Shown one piece after another: positions 43,537 to 54,207 of a DNA stretch of 64,000 nucleotides. Position 1 is the first letter of the stretch; every line of letters begins with the position of its first letter. The DNA lies in assembly GCA_025786725.1 (NCBI GenBank), contig JAHLTZ010000018.1, forward strand, positions 186,001 through 250,000, written 5' to 3'. The stretch comes from Syncephalis fuscata. Its lineage: Eukaryota; Zoopagomycota; Zoopagomycetes; Zoopagales; Piptocephalidaceae. A model generated the notes under the pieces. It searched no databases. It was not told where the DNA came from and saw only the letters and a list, made by a program, of their open reading frames with translations. The translations under genes and the position numbers were made by a program.

Positions 43537-44586
43537 TTATTTAATACGGTCCAATCGGTTAGTCTGTAGATTGATCTTGGAGTGTGCGGTCGTTGTCTTG
43601 GTGTCGATCGTCTTCAAACGATCGTTCTGCGCGGACAGCTCCGAGTTCATTGCTGTGCCCATCATCTTGAGACGTTGCATAGAGTCGGAAATGATGTTCA
43701 AATTGTTATCAATCTCACGTTCAACGTTAGGATCTTCGTCTTCAAACGTGTATCGTCCTGACTCGTCGCCAAAACGATCCTGCGCCGATTGATAGCCTTG
43801 TGCTCCGCGCGAGCCTGGTGCACCCATAGCATTGTTGATTCGTTGTTGTGTTTGATACTCGGCCGTATGAAGCTCTGAGCGCTTTTGCATATAGTCTTCG
43901 TGCTCACGTTGCTTCTGCTCAAGCTCTTTGTCCGCCCGTTTTTTGGAGGTAAATGGATTCTTGAAACTGGGACGGAAAATGGAACGATTCAAACGCTTCA
44001 GCTCGTCGGTACGCTCTGCCGCACGATCAGCGTGTAAATTAGTCATATCAAGCTGACGCTCGGTATTGATAAGTTGCTCTATAGAGTAGCATAATCAGTT
44101 ATTATTCAAATGCTTAGCACTGGCCCGTGCATTACTTACCGCCTTGTCGGCCTAGTGTTGTCAGTGTATTTGTAGCCAACGATTCTGTTTCCTGCAGCTT
44201 CTGCACTGCATTACGTGTCGAATCTAGCGTGTCCTTCTTAACCGTATGAATCTGACGCTTAATGCCTTCGACGTCTTCATCATCTCCTGGCCATAGCTGT
44301 CATCGTCAAAACGCTGTCCTTTGCTAGCTGCGTATGACTGGCCACCACCGCCACGACCACCACCACCGCTTTCTTCAAATGGATTAAAGCGTGCTTTAGC
44401 AGAAGAAGCGGCAGAATAGTTGCCACCACCGCTGTTGCTAGTGTAGGAGGGTGCAGGAGAGCGAGATGGAGAGGCGCCGTAAGTAGGTGGAGCCGTGCTT
44501 TCACTACTGCTTGGAGCATAGCGACTTGACTGGCTGTAGTTGGAGGTTGTATTGCCACCGGCACGGTATTTACGATAGTCGTCCAT
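43537..44586 (-). CDS. SEC9: SEC9/SNAP-25-type exocytic SNARE (one frameshift)
   Basis: Two exons (44140-44586 and 43537-44078) give 329 residues when one missing base at about 44286 is restored. The N-terminal 95 residues are Ser/Gly/Tyr-rich and disordered. The first SNARE helix follows (DDEDVEGIKRQIHTVKKDTL through TESLATNTLTTLGRQGEQLI and NTERQLDMTNLHADRAAERT). A linker contains RPSFKNPFTSKK, and the second SNARE helix runs from DPNVEREIDNNLNIISDSMQ to the end, each with a central glutamine. The protein supplies two helices to the SNARE bundle for fusion of secretory vesicles with the plasma membrane. No cysteine palmitoylation cluster is present, as in yeast Sec9. The frame change lies in GGCCAGGAGATGATG, where one G or A is missing before DDEDVEG. 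Confidence 0.87.
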
Positions 44587-45212
44587 GATGAAGAAAGGTA
44601 TATGCGAGTGTAACGAACGGAAACGAGATGTGCTGTATTGCTGTTAGAAAGAAAGAAAGAAATGGCACGTTTACTTTGGGACAGCTTAGAAAGGAATAGG
44701 TGGTGGTGTTGGGGCAAATGAGTTGTAGCTCAATGTAAAAGCACTGTTGTTGTAGACGTGTGAGAAGTTGAGTAAAAGATTGTGTATTGTAAGTGTGCGG
44801 AGAATTCAATCTAAAGCAACAGTCCTTTCGAGCTTTTGTAGGCATTAACTATTTTTACTTTGGATTAAGTTTCACGGCCTTGAATCCACACACTCACACA
44901 GCGTATACATACATACAAATACACACATATCCCTCTCTCATGTATTCTCTATACTGTATACATATGATACAGGTGCGTATGGATAGACCATGCATTCTAC
45001 TGGAGACACGCGTAACCAAGCACATTGTACTATGGCCATAGTATGATAACAATGCACTCCTTCTTGCCACATGCGCGTAGAAAGGTGCATCCACGTGCTC
45101 ATGTATCTAAATAGCTTGATACTAAGCTATTGCTTTATTGCTTAAAATAAACAGCTAGATTCAAGGTCAACTATTGTTTAATAGACATTTATTAAATAAA
45201 AACTATGATAGT
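44587..45212. other. Intergenic region upstream of SEC9
   Basis: Small open frames only. CA-rich microsatellite-like sequence occurs at about 44888-44927. It should hold the SEC9 promoter and the METTL25-like gene's 3' end. Confidence 0.4.
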
Positions 45213-47213
45213 TTAGATACTATCATATTGCTGCTTTTTTGTACTAATAATTGCTAGATTTCTTGGTGAGGCAATGGGATCGAAAAGAGCAACAAGCCAA
45301 GCGGCGTGACCACGCTCACGCAGGTACGCCACTCTATCTTCTAGAATAAGTCGCTCCAATGCTGGCGCCAGTAGAACACGCAGTGTCCAAAATATGGCCA
45401 CCTGTAGACGACCTAAAGCGTGTCGTTGCTCAAAATCCCTCAATATTACTAGGCAAGCATCATGAACGACATCAGGCTGAGTAAATTCCATAGTATTGCT
45501 AATGTTAGAATCATCTGTTGATAATTCAGGTAGTAATCCTTGAGTAAGAAATCTATAAACACGACCAGTAAATAATGGCGTTTGTAAAGATAATCTACGA
45601 GTTAATAAGCGTTTTAATGCTATCAACGCGTAGCTTTCAAATGTATCAATGGGTGATCGTCCGAATCGACCCACTTGGGGTGCATCCAAGTTAGGATCAG
45701 CCATATGATGCTCAACCATAAAAAGCTATTAACAAAATGCGTTATAAATAAACAAGAGCTAAGAAAACATTAATAGTACTTACATGTAATAGTGCCCGAT
45801 AGTAATTGCGTTCAAAGGCTGTTTTGGTTGCACTCAGTTGAAATGGCCATCTACTGGGTGCTTGACAAGCCAAATGACGACCTGTTAATCCAATAAACCT
45901 ATTATTTGCTGCTTGTGGCATAGCTAATTGAATTTGTCGACTCATAGGAAATCCATTTTCCTTATTCCGCACTGATGGTTCATTAATTTGATTGCTTGCT
46001 GTATCTTCTTCTTCTTCTTCGGTAAGTAGGTTGTAACAACAGCCTACATTAACTAGAATATTTGCATCGCTTTCTGTAAATAATCGAAGCGAACTAGGAC
46101 CTAAATCGCCACATGTATGAAGTCCACATAGTAGCCAGGACAATGAATCTAAGTTAGTATCTGTTGGTTGATCACTTGCTGTAACTCCATAAATATTTGT
46201 TTGTATAGCTTTTAATAGCTCAGCAAGTGATTTCTCAGTTACCAAGTGCGTAACATGAACTAGTTGGCCTCGGTTTGATTGCTTTGTATCTTGTGGCTCA
46301 GATTTCTTTGAGCCATGCTTCTCTGTCTGTTTTTGATACCGTTGTGCGCCACATGTTTGTACATCATCGGCATCCACGGCAAGTACATTCAATCCATATT
46401 GATAGGTCAATGACCGGCTCAAATATCCCTTTTATTAACGGTTTTAGGCCATTAACTTCCAAGTTACAATACAGCACCTTTCTTACCTGTCCTGCTCCAA
46501 GATCAACTATCTGATCAATCTTATGTAATTGTGACAATTCGTCAATAATCCATGCCAAACGCTCAATCTACATAATTATTTTAGTTATTTGTATTTTGTC
46601 TAATTCTACAATTACCTCATGCACTTTTTTAGGATTTACGCCATACAACAATTGTTCTTCTACACGAGGAAACAAACAATTCACTGGCAATAATCATAAA
46701 TTGAGCATTAATTTCCAGCTTTATTACTTTTACAATTATTATCGTTAGTAAAGCCATAACTCACCAGGTGTACGATCCAATGAAAATAGCTTTGCTTCTT
46801 TAACAAATTCTCGAAAAGACTCGGGCCAGCTGTCCTAAAAGTAATAGGCATGAATGTCAGTATCGGTCAGTTATTCGCTGTATGATATTCGGTACCTTTA
46901 CTTCCCAATAACCTGCTAATTGAATACAGCTATTATAAACACTGTCTACTAAATCTGAAGAAAGCTCTGTTTCATTGCAAACTTTACTCGGTAGTAATGC
47001 TTCACGCCAGGCCAGCTCGAATCTTTCCCAATGATGCCGCGTAAAAAAATCAACAACATGGGCATTAGCCAGCCAGTGAAAACGGGCTATCCACGCTGCT
47101 AGCCGTTCAAGAGAGGCACCATTATTCCTAGTTGATATGTCATTCTGGTCTAGTAAGGTATAAATTGGTTGCGATGCTGGTGCGGCGTCGTGTTGAATGC
47201 TGGAATAAGACAT
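45213..47213 (-). CDS. METTL25/RRNAD1-type methyltransferase-like protein
   Basis: Six exons (46896-47213, 46765-46834, 46616-46683, 46487-46567, 45784-46428, 45213-45725) join in frame to 564 residues. The methyltransferase fold starts with IDQIVDLGAGQGYLSRSL (S-adenosylmethionine loop) and continues with VLAVDADD, LLCGLHTCGDLGPSSLRLF and NVGCCYNLLTEEE. The GLHTCGDL and GCCY motifs are characteristic of the METTL25 family. The substrate of this family is not firmly known to me. The N-terminal 150 residues form a family-typical helical region (RHHWERFELAWREALLP). The C-terminal exon continues into FESYALIALKRLLTRR and ends in a helical segment. An Asn/Glu-rich insert follows GCCY. Introns are 46-60 bases. 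Confidence 0.85.
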
Positions 47214-48037
47214 AGCACCAGCTAATTAAAAGAAGAAAAAGACATCGATAATAATATCTATTGTAATAGCAGTATTTTAATACAATAGAAATTATTTGTT
47301 TTTCAAAAATATGTTATTAATTTGATTCTTTTAATATACTGATTATACTGAAAACAAGTTCTACGATAATGAGTATTCTCGGTGTCAATTGACTTATTTT
47401 TTAATCCGCTTGTTACTTTGACGCTAATTCAGTTAACTTGTGTCTTTATAAATAGTGGCCGATAGGGACCATAGATCATAATCTAAGTCATCGCTTTTCC
47501 TTTCTCTTTCATCACTTTGATCATTGATATTGATAGCTTTTTTAACACGTCAAGTGCATTTTCGACTTGTTTTATGTTACTCCAAGTATATGCCGTAAAA
47601 TCTCGTTTTATGCTTTGTTTTTACTATGAATAGTTGTGGCAAACTAAAACATACAACGGACTTGACCGTATATACCTACCATAATTATTGTGTACAGCTG
47701 TAATAGATTATTGTAATGCATTTTTTGCAATACATCCTATTATTATGTATTTAAACGCGTTCGTTTTTCATTTAGCAAGCAAATATTTTTATATTTTGTT
47801 AATCAATAAACACTATGATGTATTTAACACTATTCATTATTTTATATATTATTAATAGCTATTAAAGCTGATCCAAAAAACATTTATTTTAATGTTAACG
47901 TGTCAAACAGTATTTCAAGCGTACTTGGAGTCTTCAGTACGCAAACATAATGCTTTATTAAACATTTAAAGCTCTATAGTACTAACGTAATTTGCATGCA
48001 ACAAAATATGGGAACTTGCCAAGCTAGCTTCCATCTT
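47214..48037. other. AT-rich intergenic region
   Basis: No gene, repeat or RNA was recognised between the METTL25-like and Cdc25-like genes. Confidence 0.4.
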
Positions 48038-48587
48038 TTACATATATTCTGACTCCCACAGTTCGCGATTGTAGTTTTCCATAAGATCAGTTGTGTCTTT
48101 ATACCGAGCCTGCCACAGCGCAAAGCCACCTCGTAGAACAAACACCTGTTGCGATTTAATGCTTTCGATGCTGTCATTATCGTTGCTATCGTGGCTGCTG
48201 GCAATACTGGGCGATTTATTCGTTATGGCCTGCAATACGGCTTGATGATAAATACCGGCCGATGTCGGGCCACGGACTTGCGAAAGGGCGCAATGGAAAA
48301 TAATTTTTGGCACATGCCCGTACTCCTTGATCAATTCGGGTAGCCTTTCCATAAGACGGTGCGATGGAACATTAATCGCCGAAATGATATTACCGCCTTC
48401 AAAGTCGTCGTCTCTCACATCGATGACAACATAGTCCACCCTTGCAATGGTGTAAGTAAACTGCAGCTATTATGCCATCATTCTGGGCTTACCTTGGAGT
48501 AAGAGTGGGGTCTCGTAGTATACTGGCCAAGTCTTCGCCTTCTATATACTCCACTGAGTCGTAAATAGTGCTGTTTGACACAGTCAT
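48038..48587 (-). CDS. Cdc25-like rhodanese phosphatase (Ibp1/Arr2 type)
   Basis: Two exons (48493-48587 and 48038-48440) join in frame to 165 residues. This is a single rhodanese domain: YIEGEDLASILRD, then YVVIDVRDDDFEGGNI, INVPSHRL, the active-site loop FHCALSQVRGP with the catalytic Cys and Arg of C-x5-R, and VFVLRGGFALWQARY. Small fungal proteins of this type (S. pombe Ibp1, yeast Arr2/Ych1) are Cdc25-like phosphatases or arsenate reductases; which applies here cannot be told. The start at 48587 gives the family length. The frame is open upstream to 49157, but that stretch is low-complexity and probably 5' leader. The intron acceptor is taken as GCAAG at 48441-48442, which keeps the conserved VDYVVIDVRD in frame. 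Confidence 0.83.
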
Positions 48588-50040
48588 GACAGTAGTTTGA
48601 TGCGAAATAGAGTTACTATTAATTTTGGAGTCGTGAAAACAATTAATTGAATAACCAAAACTGCTAGTCGGCCTCGTCTGGTTATGGCAAAGGTCGATGG
48701 CAAGTCTACTACGTTGTAGCCACTGGTATTTTTGCTGTCTGGAATAACGTATACAGACTGCCAAACGCCTAAGCATGCACTGACAATAAATGCACGAGTT
48801 CTGACGGTACCGAAGAAAAAGGAGTGATGAGAACGAGCAAGTGAATGAGATAGTAAATGGGCAAGTTAGTGTGCGAATAAATATCAATAGAAATAATCTC
48901 AGTAAGATAAGGAGATAAAAAGTGGAAGAAATTGAAACACAAACACGTCCACACTTAATCTTGTGTATACCAATGTTATATACTTTCACAATAAACGGTC
49001 TCTCTTTCTTTCGAGATATAGCAGAAAAATGACACCAATAACAATAACAAGAAAAGAGCGCTACTACGGAAAATAAAATAGAAAGAAAGGCAAAGGTTCC
49101 AAAAGCGGCACCATTGCTAATGAACGATGCAAGTACCGCATGCACTTTTCTAAACACAGGTCGGACACGAATATAACATCGGCCGGATTGCCGTTACCGT
49201 GCTACATCGGAACAGCTGTTTTCCACTACATAGCTATCAACGCTCAGTTACCAGGACCCTTTGAGTGACGTTTGAACTGTTGAATTACAGGTTACAGCCC
49301 TGTTGTCTTTGTATCATTTGCCATCCTTTGCATACATATGTACCAATGGGCGTTCGTTAAAGTGCAAGTCTATGACAGAACCAGTTGCAGCAATATATAC
49401 ATGCATGCATATCTGTCTGTCTTTTTCTTTCTTCCTCCTTTTAGTTCCATCCTTATGTATTTTACGGTTTTATTTACCAATCACTTTCCTTATCGTTTAT
49501 TTTAAAAATAGCAAAATAGTAGCAAATGCTGACTACATATATATATCTATTGTCATTACAACAAACTGTTATAGATTAAATAACAAACATTTATTTGGGT
49601 TTAAATACTTTGCCAACTTGCAATATGTCATTTCATTATCATTATATTTTAATCGCAATTATCACTAGATAGCAAAGCCTTTATTTGGTTTTCCTATGCT
49701 CGTATATGGCATATGTATGACATGACTGGGTGGTATTTCCGGTTTTTCTGGATATGAATCGGCAACTATGTAACCAGAATATAACCAGTTTTTGATAATT
49801 TGGCAAGAAAATCGGGTCACAGATATTGACACATTCTTACTTATTGCACATATGAGTTATTCTTCTATTAATTAAACAAGAAGGATTTATAGTAAATACT
49901 AACATACAGTAATTAGTCGAATTAATACAACTATACTCCATTATATAATTTAATAATTATATTAGTGGCCTAATCATTTAGCTGTTTATTTATTTATGCC
50001 GAGATTATTACATTAATATTAAACAATTCACTAATTATTT
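48588..50040. other. AT-rich intergenic region
   Basis: No supported gene. Frames at 48489-49157 and 49303-49668 are low-complexity and have no recognisable domains. This is the left edge of a gene desert that reaches 54207. Confidence 0.4.
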
Positions 50041-50044
50041 ATTA

Positions 50045-50290
50045 TTTGGGGGTCAAATGACTATTTCTAATAATATTCGCGTAGTTGAACTACATTTTCG
50101 TTCTATTGAACATGAGGACAAGTGGTGAGTTTATTTAATCATTACATCATCACATTTATTGTTTGTTTGGTGGTCAAATGACTAATATTTAATAACATCC
50201 AATTTACTGAACATGATGATGGGTAGTGAGTGGCATCAATCATCAAATACTCACCATTGTAGATTCATTATCCAGTATGCATATAACTAG
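50045..50290. repeat. Two truncated left ends of the TIR element
   Basis: The 19-base terminus occurs at 50045-50063 (TTTGGGGGTCAAATGACTA) and again at 50166-50184 (TTTGGTGGTCAAATGACTA). Each is followed by sequence like the element at 32124 (CTATTGAACATGAGG and TTTACTGAACATGATGATGGG). The second copy keeps similarity to about 50290, including TCCAGTATGCATATAACTAG. No right terminus follows either copy. Confidence 0.6.
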
Positions 50291-50724
50291 TATTTATATC
50301 ATTCCATTCTATTACATAATACTATGTAACATTCTACAATATACTAAACACCTTTTATTTATTATATACGACAATATACTTTACTTATTCCATTCATTGC
50401 ACTATACACGCTGTAACTTTAACATTGGTTTATATGCTTTATCATTCTATAATCGCCTTGCCTTCCTCTATCCAAAACTGTTTTTTATTTTTGTTTTAGC
50501 TTTATTATTAGTAAATCTCAACTTATTTACCTCACTTGTTTTAACAAACTATATGTAATTGAAACTTATAGCAATATAATGTATCCTATTTATTATATAT
50601 AAATATATAATAGTATAAATATATAGAGGTCATATGATTGCGATTTCATGCCATTCCGCATTTGTTGTTATTGCATCTACATACAGCATGGATTATTACA
50701 TCTAAATGGTCTGTTTTATTTTCT

Positions 50725-50885
50725 AATATTTTATTATTGCATTTTGGACATATTTGCGATGTAAGATCAATATTAATACAATTATTATAAAAGTCGTTTG
50801 TTAAACAGCCACTTTTTTATAGTCAGTCTGACTAAATAAATGACATTTTGAACAATTAATAGCATAATGACAATATATATATATA
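50725..50885. repeat. Dispersed repeat family B, copy 1
   Basis: This copy matches 59865-60035 in the same orientation. Shared segments include TTTGCGATGTAAGATCAA, then TTGTTAAACAGCCACTTTT, then CTGACTAAATAAATGACATT and a following AATGACAATATATATAT. It is non-coding and of unknown class. Confidence 0.65.
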
Positions 50886-50924
50886 TAAAAAATACACAAA
50901 CAATTAAAAAATCAACTAATTAAT

Positions 50925-51018
50925 TATTTAACTACCTAACTACCTAACTATTTGACTAACTATTTAATTAACTAATTAACTACCTAACTATTGACTAACT
51001 ATTTAATTAACTAATAAA
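50925..51018. repeat. Degenerate short tandem repeat (AACTACCTAACTATTTGACT)
   Basis: Units built on CTAACTAYYTAAYTA repeat about eight times with variations. Confidence 0.7.
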
Positions 51019-52430
51019 AAATAGTTTATTGGGTCAAAATAAGAAAGTAAAATTTAAAAATTTGCCTCAATTATAATAAATAGTAACATTTGTGCATTTT
51101 TAATACAAAGTGTTAATATTAACGTATTTTTAACATCAAATGTCAAAGCTTTACACCTTGATAATATTAAGTAACAATAAATTGTATTATGTTAACTACG
51201 ATCATAGCTATTATAAATATTATATGACGATGGTCATAGCAAATTAAAAGGAAAAAGTAGGAGTAACTAGAGCAACCATATTGAATAAGTTGTCTTGGAT
51301 GTAATTATCTAGGATTATAGGCATATTTAATTGAAATTATAGTGAAAATAGCCGATTATTTGCAATAAATCAGTGTTTTGACGCCAATTAAGCCGGAATA
51401 AGCGGATTTCGAGATTCAATTCTAACATAATACGATAGCGCGCATCGAATAGAGGTAAAAACAGTTGTAGAAATAAAAATTATAAATAAGAATTATATCA
51501 GTGATTGTACTAAATTATAGATAGATTTCAAGAAAAAACAAAAAGGGCAAAAAGAAATGAATTAATTGAAAAAATAAAGATTTATTTAATATAATATATA
51601 ATTAGTATGATTTTTACGATGAATTAAGAATTAATGCTTAGCATTTATAAAATGGATAGATAATAAGTGTGGTGAATGTCTATTCGTTGCGGAAATAATT
51701 GTATAATTTTAGTATTATGCAATTATTTTCCCACGGCACTTAATCTCCCCAAAGTTTATAAATGACAGTTTAATTTTAATAAAATATTATTTTTATTTTA
51801 TTATACATTGTTTTACGGTTGCTAAATCATGTCCTGTATAACTGGAGATAGCAAAATAATTGTCAAATTCGAGTCCTCCATGCTTAGTTGTAATGACAGG
51901 TATAAGATTTAAAGAAGAATTTTTGCAAAAAAAGCTGGCTAAAGACGCAATTTACGTATTTTTAATTTAGTTTTAAAAGCACGAATATTACTGGGTATAA
52001 CTTTACGTATAATCAAGCAAATTGCATGATATTTTGCATGAATATGCGTATGATATATATACGACTATTGGTGAAGTACATTGTAGCCGCGTTGTGTGAT
52101 GGCGTAGTTATAGTGATAATACACCAATAAATATGCAAAAATAGCAGATTTTTAGCAACCATGGCCTATATAGCCGAAAGATAGCGAAATAATTGGCGGA
52201 TTCGAGTTCCCCATGCTTAGTTATAAGGAATGGTATAGAATTTAGAACAAATTTTTTTGCAAAAAAAGTTGGCCAAAAAATGTGTAAATTGATTACGAGT
52301 AAAATTTAGTATATATATATTATATTATATTGTTTTATAATGCTAAACAAAGCATAATATCAAGCTGAGATGTAGAAATATTGATGTACAGTGGCGATTT
52401 ATGTCATATACAAAAAGGTGTCCCGTGATG
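51019..52430. other. Gene-poor AT-rich sequence with a duplicated block
   Basis: No coding exons are recognised. It contains two copies of a block of about 130 bases (51830-51965 and 52165-52300). Confidence 0.4.
51830..52300. repeat. Direct repeat pair, about 335 bases apart
   Basis: Copy 1 (about 51830-51965) and copy 2 (about 52165-52300) share GATAGCAAAATAATTG / GATAGCGAAATAATTG, TTCGAGTCCTCCATGCTTAG / TTCGAGTTCCCCATGCTTAG and TTTTTGCAAAAAAAGCTGGC / TTTTTGCAAAAAAAGTTGGC. Neither copy is coding. Confidence 0.65.
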
Positions 52431-53420
52431 CAACAGTGACAATATACCGTTATTGTACGCATGCCGGCCTTTCAATATTAGCGATAATTGTGCCGGCTAT
52501 GGTCTATACTATACAAGAGAGCGAGTAGAATACATTTGAATGCAGATAGAGTGTATTGCGGCGATAGTCTGTGTGCTAGAGGGGGGTAGTTGTGTATAAA
52601 AAGTGCATGTATAAACATAGTGCGTAAAAGGAGTAAAAGGATAAAAGTTTAGCACGTTAATTATCGGTTGTTTATTTTGTTATATATATTGTAATTAATA
52701 GATAGAATTGGGCTATATCGCTATAGATGGCCATACAGCCATAATAATGCAGGTAAATAGACTGTATTATGTGGTAGCGATAGTAGTGTGGGAAGATGCG
52801 TAAAGTATTATACTAACTGATTGCACAGCGACAACATTGGATAAGTAGCGTATTTGCATGCTTCTAGCCATCGTAGATGAGCAACTGTTCAGCTAAGTGT
52901 CTGGATATAGTTACGTGACATACACATTAAGGCAACTGTGAGTTGAATGGCAGTATTTTGATGGGAAAAATGTGAAACGGCCTAGTTTGCGTAAAAGTAG
53001 GCGAAGTTCGTAAATATTGCAACAAGTGGTGGAGAATAGACGGGAAGGCCCCCGGACTGGCGCAGTGCAATGCGGCGGAATCGGTCGGGAAATTAGCAGG
53101 CCATCCTGTAAAGGTACAATGATGCGGCGGTCAAAGCGGTATAAGGCTGTAGGAGCCCGGAATAGTATGACCGGTATCGATGGATAGCGCTTGCAAAGAA
53201 CGTTACAGATGACCGGGCCGTTTGGCATTTGGTTGCGTATCCGTCGGGTAACTGGCTGTTGCGTGGAATCGTGTAGAATTGCCCCCGTATCCATTGATGC
53301 AAATTATTAGCATAAATTTGGACAAGACTGTCACATTTTTGATTAGCCGTCCTAATCCAATTTCAACCTGTGCTGTGATTTAAACCTTACAAACGACCCT
53401 TCCTACTCAAAAAACACCCC
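52431..53420. other. Unexplained higher-GC island in the gene desert
   Basis: This stretch is clearly richer in G and C than its flanks, especially at 53040-53250. It carries two overlapping minus-strand frames (52911-53294 and 53093-53302) that show no recognisable domain. It could be a non-coding RNA gene, a degraded gene or a young orphan gene; the sequence alone does not decide. Confidence 0.35.
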
Positions 53421-53874
53421 TTTGATAAGTATGTAGAAAGGAAATAACAAAACAGATTGGTGATGACTTGACTTTTATCAATAAACATTATGTTTAATTG
53501 ATGATATTTATTGTCTGATTCAGTTCGGACGACGATAATTGTCTGTATAATATTTATGTTTAATATTACAACTGTGTATATGCTACTATTGTATTAGTTA
53601 TAATCAAAATTAAGAAGTAAGGGACGTATTTTGAAAGTAATTTTTTTATTGTTGCAAGTTAGACTAAAATCTGTTTGGCCACATTGCTTTAAAGAAATAC
53701 AATATTTCTATATTCAAAATATTGTATAAAACGTCTTCAATATGCACAAATGGCTGCTTATCTTTCAACAAAATATTAATTTCAAGGTTAGTAGTATTTT
53801 ATTATTATTTAAGTGTTATCAAAATAAAAACAGTTTAAAGTTCTGCAGTAATTAAAAAGCTATGTATGAAATAA

Positions 53875-54075
53875 AGCTAAAAGAGATTGGAAGTAAAAAA
53901 GGTTATTTATTAAATGTTTGGCTGGCAGTATTAGTATTTATAATACTGTCGGCAATTAAATGGCGCGTAAATGTAAAGGACCCTGACGAGAAAACCTTAA
54001 TTAAGGTACAGCGAAGCTTAATTTAAACTTCGTTGAATCGTAACATTTTGGTCAATAAAAATATATAATAAAAAG
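53875..54075. repeat. Dispersed repeat family C, copy 1, with a stem-loop
   Basis: This copy matches about 59575-59770. The best-conserved part is ATGGCGCGTAAATGTAAAGG followed by ACCCTGACGAGAAAACCTTAA. After it comes an inverted repeat (CAGCGAAGCTTAA / TTTAAACTTCGTTG) that can fold into a hairpin. No coding frame. Confidence 0.65.
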
Positions 54076-54207
54076 AATGTTAGCACTTGTAGTTATTTAA
54101 GTTTAAGTGATGATAAACAGTTAATAGATTGTTTAACATTAATAAATTAACAACTATTATTTATTTTACATAATGCTATTCTTAATCTGCTTTAAATGTC
54201 GCTACAA

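Noticed and set aside
48489-49157. 222-codon minus-strand frame continuous with the Cdc25-like gene's exon 1
   Set aside because: The upstream part is Phe/Ser/Leu-rich low-complexity sequence without family similarity. The methionine at 48587 already gives the standard length, so the extension is treated as 5' leader.
49303-50558. Frames of 110-121 codons at 49303-49668 and 50226-50558
   Set aside because: They are AT-driven hydrophobic frames in repeat-bearing desert with no homology or splice support.
51880-51900. TTCGAGTCC resembling a tRNA T-loop
   Set aside because: No acceptor stem, D-loop or anticodon arm could be formed around it; it lies in the duplicated AT-rich block.
53040-53070. 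Resemblance of GGGAAGGCCCCCGG to the RNase P CR-I element
   Set aside because: The partner elements (CR-IV, CR-V) could not be found at a convincing distance, so no RNA gene is called.
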